Source: Synchiropus splendidus (Eukaryota > Chordata > Actinopteri > Syngnathiformes > Callionymidae). Taken from it: a stretch of DNA of 64,000 bases. This document shows, one piece after another, positions 27,686 to 46,081 of the stretch (positions are counted from its first letter, which is position 1; every line of letters begins with the position of its first letter). Under the pieces are notes generated by a model. It had not been told where the DNA came from. It was given only the letters and a program-made list of their open reading frames with translations, and made no database searches. The stretch spans positions 5,262,437-5,326,436 of the forward strand of contig NC_071334.1 of the NCBI RefSeq assembly GCF_027744825.2, read 5' to 3'. Position numbers and translations under genes: made by a program.

Positions 27686-28828
27686 CAGTCATGACCAAAG
27701 TTTTGAGAATGACACAAATATGACATTTTCACAAAGCCTGTTCCTTCAGGGTTTTCAGGTGTTTACCAGATGTTTCTATGGTATAATGACATACAATTAG
27801 AAGCATCTCACAAGTATGAAAAGCTTTCATTGAGAATGACATGCAATAGGTCAATATTTACAGTGTTGACCCTCCTTTTTTTTTTGCTGTCCATCAACTT
27901 GTGAACCAAATCCTGACTGATGGCCGTCCGTCCATTCTTGCATCATCAGTGCTTGGAGTTTGACAGATTTGCGGGGCATTCTTCATCACCATGTTGCCCC
28001 TGGATGGATGGGAGAAGTTCTGGTACCATTCTGGTCTCAGGACGCTTCACTGTTGGCATGAGACAATAGCGATGGTAGCGCTCACCTTGTCTTCTCCGAA
28101 CAAGCCTTCCTCCAGATGCAATGGGACAGGGGATTCATCAGAGAGAGACATGACTTTACCCGAGTCCTCAGCCGTCCAGACCGTGTAACTTCTGCAGAAT
28201 ATCAGTCTAAGTGGCTTCTTTGCTGCCCTCCTTGACACCAGGCCTTCCTCCAACAGTCTTCGCCTTACTGTGCACCTGCCTGCTGCCATTTCTGAGCAAG
28301 CTCTCAGAGTGGGCTCTCTCACAATCTTGCCTAAAAACACAGCGATGAACGAAGAATGGTACCTCTGAGAGCAACTTCTCCCAACCATCCAGGGGCAACT
28401 TGGTGATGAAGAATGCCTTTCCCAGCAGGATGGAGCACCTGGCCATAAAGCAAAGGTCATGACAAAATGGCTTAGGGAACAAAACATGAAGATGTTGGGC
28501 CCTTGGCCAGGAAACTCTCCAGATCTTAATCCCATTGAGAACTTGTAGTCAATCCTCAAGATGCGGGTGGACAATCAAAACCCCACAAATTCTGACAAAC
28601 TCCAAGCATTGATGATGCAAGACGGCCATCAGTCAGGATTTGGTTCACAAGTTGATGGACAGCAAAAAAAAAAGGAGGATCAATGCTGCAAATATTGACC
28701 TATTGCATGTCATTCTCAATAAAAGCTTTTGATACTTGTGAAATGCTTCTAATTGTATGTCATTATACCATAGAAACATCTGACAAACACCTGAAAACCC
28801 TGAAGGAACAGGCTTTGTGTCATGAGTG
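27686..28828. mobile_element. Dead Tc1/mariner-type transposon rearranged as a fold-back
   Basis: The left end CAGTCATGACCAAAGTTTTG follows a TA dinucleotide. The right end keeps only its last bases (tcatgagtg then TA at 28829-28830), with an internal deletion of the inverted repeat. The left half up to about 28310 reads as antisense transposase; the right half from about 28330 reads as sense C-terminal transposase, including QQDGAPGHKA and PGNSPDLNPIENL near 28415-28550, where the Trp usual after ENL is a stop. Bases 27840-27985 and 28590-28740 are near-exact inverted repeats, so C-terminal coding sequence is present twice in opposite orientation. The element cannot encode an enzyme. Confidence 0.85.
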
Positions 28829-29408
28829 TAGCCTTGAATTCAATTAATTCGTGCTTTTTACACCACTTTCGTTGTCAAAATGATGAACATGGACGTCGTA
28901 ATGTCTGTAGAAATCATGACTTTGGTCCGCCAGAGTTACCTGTCACGCTCAGCACAGCCACCGAGACACTGTTCCTTTAAGAGACGTCATAGATGACGTC
29001 ACTCAAGCCCCAATTTCCTTCAAATTCCAATAAATACCGGGACTCATATCAAACCGAGGGCAGACTAACGGTTTGTAACAGACGCATGCGTCAAATCGAG
29101 GGCGGTACAGATGAAATGAAGTGGATGTTTCGCCGAGTTTTATGGCGGGGAAACCAATAAATAAATCAATAAAAGCAGCCAGTATCTGGGGTCTGTGCTT
29201 CAATAAAGCTGGGTTGGAAATAAAAAAAAAAAAGGATCCTCTTAAGGTGCGCGCGTGTGTCGGGGGCGTGCTTCTTGTGTGTGTGCGCGCGCGCGTCGCT
29301 GGTCCTCTCAGCGGGATGTAGGCTGGCGTCCCTCCCAGAGTCCGCGGAAGGAGCCGTGGCCGCGTGTCGACGCTGATCGCTGGATGTGTGTCCGTGCTCC
29401 AAGCGACT
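28829..29408 (+). promoter_or_regulatory. GPT2 upstream and promoter region
   Basis: AT-rich intergenic sequence gives way to GC-rich DNA from about 29240, including a GCGCGCGCG run near 29285, consistent with a CpG-type promoter and 5' UTR. A palindromic CRE is listed separately. The long minus-strand ORF across this region is a GC-rich shadow. Confidence 0.5.
28994..29001 (+). promoter_or_regulatory. Palindromic CRE (TGACGTCA) upstream of GPT2
   Basis: TGACGTCA, the full CREB/ATF site, lies about 410 bases before the GPT2 ATG, with a partial site (gacgtcat) at 28983-28990. Human GPT2 is reported to be induced by ATF4 and amino-acid stress, so the position is sensible. A second full CRE occurs in GPT2 intron 1 (30841-30848) and a third in C16orf87 intron 2 (24814-24821), so chance occurrence is possible. 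Confidence 0.4.
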
Positions 29409-38507
<9,099 letters not shown>

Positions 38508-39382
38508 GGGACGAACTCAGCAGCCACTTCAGTTTTTATTGTTTGTCTGGAATGTGGCCCAAGCATGTGCCTTCCCCGATGAAAGGCTTCCTGCTCAGTG
38601 GAGGTGTTGAGGAGCCGTCTGAGCTCCAGAGAAGAAGGGAAAACCATCGAAGCTGCTCTTCTGATGTGTTGAGGCCATGGAGCTCTTGTTGCATATTTTT
38701 TAGACATTAAACTTGGTTGTACATAATTAATCCAGGCCTGGCTGTTGTACATGAGTCGAGCTGTTTACTTGTTTTGACAACTCTTTCATAATGAGACGCT
38801 CTTCTTGTGTTGTATTAAAGCTGCTGTGCTTCTCTCTTCCTGGCCACTCGTCCTTTTCAAACCTGTCAAAAACACCACACTTGCAACAGGACAGGGCTGG
38901 AGTTTTCCCTGACCAGAAGTTTCTGAGGTAAAGTTGCGAGGAGGCAGGGACGTGTTTCAGTCAGTGACTGTTTGGGGAAACACATGGTGAAGTGCTACTT
39001 GTCTGAACAGGAAGTGTAAGAGACCGTGATCATAGCGTGCAAGGAGAATGGCTAGAAAACAAGGTAGATCTGGGTAAAAAACACTGAAGACATGACACAA
39101 GTCTGAGTCCTCAGAGAGAGATAGACAGTGTTTCTATCGGATCCCGATCAGCCGAAGTGAGAAACAAAGGTTTTCAACTGTCTAGATCGAACAAATGTCG
39201 GGAAGTTATAGTGGATGAAGCAGTCACAATGTGGGAGAGAAAGAGCAGCGTGGGGCAGGTGTGTGCTCCCGAGTGCTTCACTAGTTTCTCTTCTCTCCGA
39301 TGAAGCTGTTTCCCTTTTGGTCAGATGCTATTTTTCTATCTTTTCTCTCAACAATAAACATTGTGTTTGGCTTCCTTTAGAA
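38508..39382 (+). other. GPT2 3' UTR and intergenic DNA
   Basis: The 3' UTR carries ATTAAA at 38705-38710 and a second ATTAAA near 38813. Beyond 38830 I see no gene. The sequence runs into the hAT-like element at 39383. Confidence 0.5.
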
Positions 39383-40046
39383 CAGGGGTTCTTGACCTCT
39401 CTGATCTCATGGCCCACCTTTCCCAGAACAACTGGACCCGGGGCCCGTACAAGGAATAGAACTGACTCTTGATTTCATCTGTGATCAACAACCATATTTA
39501 ATCTACTGACATGTAAACAAACCAAAACCTTGTGAAGTGACATGAAACCATGTGATCATCGCAGAGATATTTGTCATTGAAAAGTCCAACCAGCAGCAGA
39601 AGCAGGTGCAAGTCAAATAGAATTGACTAAATAAAAAAATGCACTTGATGCAAACTGTTGAGAAAATTGAAAATACAATTCTGAATAAAATAAATATAAC
39701 AAAACCATGTCTAAATATCATAAAATAAAAATGTATTTTATTTCAACTCCAAAGAAGATGAAGAAGAAGTGTGAATAAAAGTATCATATAAAATGTTCCA
39801 ATTAATTTTCAAAAATGGTTGCTTTCATGAAGAGTTTTTAGTTTTTTTTTTTCATTTCTGTCTTTTCCAGAACTTCTCCATAGTTGGTAACTACCACAGA
39901 TTTGCAGCTGTCAGGTCAATTCAGTGACTCACTACTGCCACCATATGTAGCTCATGTATTAAAGCTGAGCGTCTCTCTTTTATTGGCCCTGTAGGGGGCG
40001 CTCGCGGCCCAAACATGGGCCCCTGCCCTATGGTTAAGAATCGCTG
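39383..40046. mobile_element. hAT-family MITE with perfect 8-bp target-site duplication
   Basis: The element begins CAGGGGTTCTTGACC and ends GGTTAAGAATCGCTG; the 15-bp ends match as inverted repeats at 12 of 15 positions. It is flanked by identical 8-bp copies of CTTTAGAA at 39375-39382 and 40047-40054, the duplication length made by hAT transposases. The 664-bp inside is AT-rich and has no transposase. GGCCCAAACATGGGCCCC lies near the right end, as in Charlie-type elements. Confidence 0.88.
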
Positions 40047-40054
40047 CTTTAGAA

Positions 40055-40885
40055 GACCAGTTGTAACCTCAAGCAGTAGCAACAGCTGCACAGTCTGAAA
40101 TGAACAAGGAACAAACAGCAACCTTTAAAAGAATGTCGCCGTTTGAAACGATTCTTTCTTGCTCCTCAGTTTTGCACAGCAGAGCACGGAGTGGTACGGT
40201 CACTGGGCAGTGGAAGACCTGCAGGTCAAGGTCCGAGCGATTTGGCTGAGCTGGCCTTCCATTACGAACGGTCCCTCCCATAGATGCACGCAAACTAGTC
40301 ATCCATCCATGTTTGTGTTTTTCATTTGTTTATGTACTTGTTTACAAAAAAACTGCAAACAATTGTGAATGTCTTTATATTTTAGCCTATATTCTGTCTC
40401 AGAAACCTTTCTTTACGCCAGCAAAAACACAAATTATATGTACTTGGACATTGCATCATTATATATATATAAATATATATATATGCTGAATTCATAACTA
40501 TAGTGCATATGAATGGTGGGGGTGAAACAAAACACAAAAATATCTTTATTTTATTTTATTATTTTTGGTGCCACAAGCGGCAACCATTCCTGCCAAAAGT
40601 GTGTTTGTTCTTCTGTTTTCAAACCCTAGTGTTTGCCATTATGATCCTGTCACCAAGGGAAGCCATGGCAGCAAAGGCACAGGGCTGTGATGCTCAGGAT
40701 CCAAGGCTCGACAGCAGCTGAGATGAAACCAACAACATTGCCTTTGATGTGACCTTTGACGCCTTGTGACCTCGCGGCGTTGACGTGCCGAGGTCTTGTT
40801 ATGATGAGGCGTGCGGCGGCGGCGGCAACATTGGCTCAGCAGGACCTCGCCAGGAGAACATTTGGAACCATTCGGACTCCAGACC
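40055..40885. other. Intergenic / possible 5' region of the coiled-coil gene
   Basis: A short AT repeat lies near 40460-40485. CAG-ending pyrimidine-poor sites near 40838 could serve as a splice acceptor for an upstream non-coding exon of the next gene, but I cannot point to that exon. No other coding sequence is supported. Confidence 0.4.
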
Positions 40886-41608
40886 ATGATGGGTTCGGCC
40901 CAGTCCAGGCGCTCTCGACCCAGAAACATGTTGACGCAGGCCAAGCAAAAGCTGTGCGCCTTCTCCGGCCTGGCCGCGCGCCAGCGAGGCCGCCACCTCA
41001 GCCTGATGGAGATGGACAGCAAGGAGGACATGATGAAGATCATGCTGCAGATGAAGCTCTCCTACCAGGACATGAGCCGCAGGTGCACCAGCGCCGAGCG
41101 CCACGCCGTCGCGCTTCAGAACCAGCTCAACCTTGAGATGAGGGCCAAGAAGGAGGCCCAGGATGCCGTGCAGAAACTGACCTCCGAGCTCAGCGTCCAG
41201 TGTCAGCTGGTGAAGGAGATGGGCTTCCTCATGAGCGGCTCTTTCGCCAAGCCGCCGGAGAGCCGCGACGCCGCTCCGCAGCCCCTCACCTCTGAGCCCA
41301 GGAGCCAGCTGGGCAAGTGGGAAGACACCATGAGGTACCTGGTGGAGGACTTCCTCAAGGAGGACGAGGACCTGCTGGAGGAGGCGGACGTGGAGAGTTC
41401 CGATGAGGAGCCCGAGGACTGGCTCTTGTCGGCGGCCTCCACGCTGCAGCTGAGGCTGGAGGGCAGCGAGGGCCCCCTCTCCTCAGCACAGTTCGGCCTG
41501 GACACAGCTGCAGAGAGCCAGGAGGAGCTGGGGCCCGGCGGCGCCACCAAGGTCAGCAGGCTGGGGCTGAGCAAGATGCTCACATGGCTGAACCACGCAG
41601 CCTCCTGA
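40886..41608 (+). CDS. Unrecognised coiled-coil protein, single coding exon
   Basis: The ORF is uninterrupted to TGA at 41606-41608. It gives 240 aa from ATG 40886 or 239 aa from ATG 40889; the second has A at -3 and G at +4 and is the better start. The frame stays open upstream to 40811 but only from a GTG, so I do not extend it. I do not recognise the family. Residues about 40-110 (SLMEMDSKEDMMKIMLQMKL onward, to KKEAQDAVQKLTSELSV) look like an amphipathic coiled coil. A second conserved-looking block, WEDTMRYLVEDFLKEDEDLL, is followed by a very acidic stretch (EEADVESSDEEPEDW). Starting at 40889 the N-terminus MGSAQSRR fits an N-myristoylation signal plus basic cluster. Codon use is GC-rich as in real fish genes. 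ATTAAA near 41743 could be its poly(A) signal. Confidence 0.7.
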   Translation: MMGSAQSRRSRPRNMLTQAKQKLCAFSGLAARQRGRHLSLMEMDSKEDMMKIMLQMKLSYQDMSRRCTSAERHAVALQNQLNLEMRAKKEAQDAVQKLTSELSVQCQLVKEMGFLMSGSFAKPPESRDAAPQPLTSEPRSQLGKWEDTMRYLVEDFLKEDEDLLEEADVESSDEEPEDWLLSAASTLQLRLEGSEGPLSSAQFGLDTAAESQEELGPGGATKVSRLGLSKMLTWLNHAAS

Positions 41609-42918
41609 GCCAGGTGTCGCCGCTGGCCACAGCCTTCACAAGACTCACGTCGCTGTGTCAGAGAGGTCCGACAGTCGCTACGGCAACCGCCAGACCTTCA
41701 TCGTGGCTTTAGTCACATTTGTCATCTGTGCAGTAGGTTGTAATTAAAGCAAATATATCAGTGAAAACATTTAAAATGCCGTTTTTGTTTGACTAATACT
41801 TAAAACTGGACTCAAAAACAGTGGCTTTGATCTCAGAATGGAGCCTGAGATCAAAGTGAAACACCGCACTGAATTTGGAGATGAACTCAGGAAGAAGAAG
41901 CAGCTCGAACCTCACGGTCACGTTTCTCCTGAAGCTTGCAGACACCTCTTGGGTAGGCGCTTGAAAGTGAGGCAGAGTAAAGGACGGACTCCTGCCGCGC
42001 GAGGTGTTTGACCGGTGAGTCACGCAAGGTCGGAGCGAGGCCGTATAAACAGTCACCGCGCGCAAACACGGGTCAACGGCCTCGCCTGCATGGGCGAAGA
42101 AGGGGATTTAAATAATAAATAAAAAACTTTTGTTTGCTAGTTTTCTCGTTTCACGCGGAGCGTCTGAGAAGATGCGACTTAAGAATTGAACCGTGTTTAT
42201 TTATAAACGCTGTTTAATGGCTTTTTCAACGACTGACTGGATGGAGGTGAAACATCCCGCCGCTCGTCTGTTTGACGCGTAATCCTTTTTTATTGTTTCA
42301 TATCTCACTGTGAATGAGTTTGGAAGAAGAGCAGCTCGTTTGCGTCAATTCAAAGTTCAGCTGCGCCGCGGAGGCTCCTCCTCGTGAACTTTGGCAGCTT
42401 GGTTTTAACGAGTAAACCTTCCGTCTCTCGCTCTCTCACGCGCCGCCTGAGGACCCCGCACGTAAGTCGGACTTCCACGGATAAATATATATGTACATAT
42501 ATGTATATGATGAGGGCGATGCCGATCATCATGAGCGGGATGAGACATGGATCAAGTCAGGTGGTGCCGTTCCGACCCGCAGCGCACACTTGACGCATCT
42601 CAGCTTTTATGGTGTCTTTCATCTTGTGCCACGAAATGAAAGGTTTATGGACATAAACTCCGCTCGTATATTTATTCCCTCTCGGTCTAACAGTAGGACT
42701 CGGAAGACATGGCTTTTGACGCCAGAATATCTTCATTTTTTACGCGTCTGAACGCGTTTTGTGAACCGCTCCAATGTGACATTGGTCAGTGCCAGTTGAG
42801 GTTTAACCCACACTCAGATCCAGCTGCACACTGACGCTCACTTGTTCTCCTGAACATAAGGGGGCGCCACGTCTGTGTGGCTCATTCTCTGCTTCTAATC
42901 GTTTGTTTCTTTTTGTAG
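41609..42918 (+). other. Intergenic DNA and putative non-coding first exon of the SLC51B-like gene
   Basis: The 3' UTR of the coiled-coil gene runs to ATTAAA near 41743. A strong donor (c|GTAAGT) at 42462 closes a GC-rich stretch starting about 42360, which would fit an untranslated first exon. The matching acceptor TTTTGTAG ends at 42918, 12 bases before the next gene's ATG. The exon is inferred from splice signals only. Confidence 0.4.
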
Positions 42919-42930
42919 CTATTGCCAGCA

Positions 42931-45293
42931 ATGTTTGCTGCGTGGTGGCTGCTCTGCCTGCTCCTGCCAGGTAACACCCTCCTGTGTGTGTGTGTGTGTG
43001 TGTGGATGTGACCCGTCACTCACGTGTCTCCAGGAGTGAGGCCCTTCATGCTCCACCACAGCCGCACCGCCTTGTGTCTGGAGGAGGAGGAGGCCACGGG
43101 GACAGTCCAGATGAAGCGCTGTGCCCTGGACTCCCACGCTCAGCAGTGGGCGTGGCTCCCTGGCGGCCGGCTCAGGAACGTCGCCTCCCTCCGGTGTGTG
43201 TCCGCTCAGCCCGACGCTCCGGTCCGGACGGTGTCATGTGACGGGTCCGATGGCGACCCCTCGGATTTGGAGTGGGACTGCGACAGCAACAGGCTGATGG
43301 CCAGGAAGGCGGCCATGTTTCTCACGGTGGCTGGACGACAGGTGGCGCTAGAGCCCACCCCGGTGCACGTGAAGTGGAGGTCCGTGGACGTGGGCGACAT
43401 CTGCCAGGAAAAACTCCGTGAGTCTGAAGCGATTCAACACGACCGATATCTGCTGGTGTGGAGTGTGACGTGAGCGAAATCAACAGCCAATGGATGGCGC
43501 CATCTTATGACCAAAGCGCTTCATTCTGATCTTTAAACACATCAGCCGCGTCATCTGGAAATGTCCCCACAATATGATGCAGGTTCAAGGGAATTGTGTT
43601 GATGATAAGGATTGATAACAACACTGGTCGACTCTGAGTCTCTGGATCCCTGTTTATTTGATGAGATGGAGTGGTCCTCATAGGTTCTCTGACGTGCTCG
43701 TCTGCCTTGGTTCACATCGACACATGCAGGTCTCCCGCTGCCAAGGTGAAAATAGTTGGATATTGGCGGCGGCGTCCTCTTCCACGTCCCCATTAGGGTT
43801 CACTGATCATGGACACACTCTCACAGGCAGCGCTAATGCTACGAGCCGCCATCAGTTAGGGACCATCAACAAATTCTAAAGTCTCAAAGAATGAGTGACA
43901 TCTTCAATAAGGCCATGGAAAACAAGCATTTTAGGAGAGAGAATTGTGACAAGGTTTTTCATCACACCAGACAAAGGACTGACAGTTTGTATCATGATTT
44001 GGAGAATAGAATCTGACTAGATGATCATTTCTTCACATGATTTCTAATGTTTCTTCAGTAGCATCTAGGAAATGTGTCCAGACTGCTCCATAGTTCAAGT
44101 CAACTGTTCAGAGACATGAGACACAGCAGACAGACGGCTCCATTTAACCCCTAAATAAAGCTGGCAGAGCAGTCTGTCAGACACCAGCGGCTTCTACCAG
44201 AGACGTCAAACATTGAGTTTCTCATCTCTACACTTGGTTCACTATTATATTGAAACATCAACAGATCATGATGCTGGAGACAAACTCCACTAATAAGTTT
44301 CATCATAAAACAGTTTCAAGAGAGACTGTCGTGTCCAACACATGGAAGAAAATTAACATGGATTTATCGTGATTATTATTGTTCTCGCCAAAATTACAAC
44401 ATTTATAGTGATATTTTTTTGTTCATATCGCCCATCCCTAGTCAGAGGTGGAGCCTTGGTGTTGAAGCCCAGAAAAGCTGACTTAACCTATTAAACAGGG
44501 GCCCTGAGATCAGACTGTCTACCTTTGTTTAGGATCCAAAAGGGCGTCAGGGCCGAATGAGGAGGAGCATGAAGAGGAGCGTGTGATGCTGACTGAGGAG
44601 GAGAAGCAGTACCTGCGCTGGTTCTACCGCACCGAGGACCGTGAGTTCCTCTCACCTTTGTCTCTCACCGTCCACAGCAGCAAACTCCTCTCAGATCCAC
44701 CTGCGACTGTGGTTTATATAAATATGAGGGGGTTGTTCATCGGTGTGTGTTGGTTACTTTGTCTTCATGTTGGTTCCAGCCACAATATGGAAGTTTGTGC
44801 TGCTGGGCTTTGCCTTCGTCTGCCTTCTGATCGGCTTCCTGCTGCTGGGAATGGGAATCATGGGCAGCAAGTACGGCCTCCCTCCCGCTCCACGTCCCTC
44901 CGGGCTGAAACTGAACTGAACGCCTGTCGTGTTTCTCTCAGGAACAGGAAGAAGATAGCCAGAATCAAGGCTGCCCTGGCTCAGAGGAACAACATGGAGG
45001 AGCTGCAAGTCATGTCGACGGCGAGGGACGACGGCGAACCGTCCACGCCGGGACCTCAACACGCGGCCAAGACCCCGCCTGTCAACGGCGACGTGATGGA
45101 CGTGAAAGCTGGAAGCATCGTGGTCACGTGGAAGGACGGCAACACCTCCAACCTCTACTCTGACCCGGGAGAGGAGGAGCAGACGGAGGAGGAGGGGGAG
45201 GGGGTGTGTGTGGAGGAGGAGGATAGGGAGGAGGGAAGCGAGCGACTGGCGGACACAAGTCAAGTGCTCGTGTCCACTGCAGCTACTGTTTGA
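42931..45293 (+). CDS. OSTbeta (SLC51B)-like membrane protein with N-terminal ricin-type lectin domain
   Basis: Exons 42931-42970, 43034-43417, 44533-44640, 44780-44870 and 44942-45293 join in frame to 324 aa. Residues 1-14 (MFAAWWLLCLLLPG) are a signal peptide. Residues about 15-140 resemble a ricin B-type beta-trefoil as in mannose-receptor N-termini: FMLHHSRTALCLEE, CALDSHAQQWAW, LRNVASLRCVSA, LEWDCDSNRLMA. Then come an acidic linker, TEEEKQYLRWFYRTED just before the membrane, and a single transmembrane helix (WKFVLLGFAFVCLLIGFLLL). A basic KNRKKIARIK and a tail with GDVMDVKAGSIVVTWKDG and a Glu-rich end follow. The juxtamembrane/TM part matches organic solute transporter beta, which partners SLC51A in steroid and bile-acid export. 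Adjacency to MTFMT matches human SLC51B-MTFMT synteny on 15q22. Classical OSTbeta lacks the lectin half. The poly(A) signal is AATAAA at 45672-45677. Confidence 0.82.
43619..44440. mobile_element. Non-autonomous DNA transposon, copy A, left end missing (SLC51B-like intron 2)
   Basis: This segment is about 95% identical by eye, in the same orientation, to 59740-60514. It starts at acactggtcgactctgagtc and ends TATCGCCCATCCCTA, the right terminus of copy B. The left 190 bp, including the left inverted repeat, are absent. It has no coding capacity. Confidence 0.8.
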
Positions 45294-46081
45294 TTCTAAC
45301 TCTCATTTGGTCTCAGTCTATGAAACAATATGGACCAACTCAGTTGTTTTACAAGAAGAACTAACGGTTACAAGGGAACTGAACTGAGTGAAGAGCTACA
45401 AGACACGTCAGCGATCACAGCAGAATCATTGTTTTTACATGTTTTCTTTCAAAAATATCTGCATAATAATGGCATCGATGAGCTTATGATCTGTATCATT
45501 TTCTATGGTTAAGTTTCAGGCTACCTCCTTAAATCACATGAAAAATATATATATGATTGACATTGTGGACAAGCCATTCATTTGAGTTTTTTTTCTCTAT
45601 TTGCCTGTTTTTTTTATTTTATATATATGTCAACAGTTACCATTATTCTCTGTAACAATGTCAAGAGATTCAATAAATACGCATTTAAATCACACATGTG
45701 TCAGTGAGGTCCGATTGTTGGTTCTTTTAAGGTTTATTTAGGGCCTGGAAATGGAGTTTAATACGCTAATTATAAGAAGCAGCATCGGTAATAATGGAAG
45801 CGATAACATTATTATTAGGCGTAAAATGGTGCATCGCTACTCCACACCACAAGGGGGCGCAGGTGTGACGGAGGGGTGTAGAAGAAAGGCCTGCGTCACA
45901 AACATGGCGGCCTCCATGAACCCTGCTGTTTGGAGTTAGTGTCACCTGGTTCAGACATGGCACGCCGCCTCCGCTGGAGCTCTGACCCCCGCGCTCTGTA
46001 ACCCAGGCCAGTGTTCCCACGATGTTCCCTCTGTATCCGGACCTGCCGCTGCCTGGCTTGTAGCGTCCACGGCATGTCAGG
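45294..46081 (+). other. 3' UTR of SLC51B-like gene and MTFMT promoter
   Basis: The 3' UTR runs to AATAAA at 45672-45677. From about 45840 to 46081 the sequence is GC-richer and promoter-like, leading straight into the MTFMT start. No separate gene is supported. Confidence 0.5.

Noticed and set aside
28047..28574. 175-codon minus-strand ORF as a working transposase
   Set aside because: It crosses the inversion point of the fold-back Tc1 element, mixing antisense-derived and true coding sequence. It contains no complete catalytic domain.
40811..40885. N-terminal extension of the coiled-coil ORF
   Set aside because: The extension begins at GTG, not ATG, and its sequence (RRRRQHW...) comes from a CGG run. 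Two good ATGs lie downstream at 40886 and 40889.
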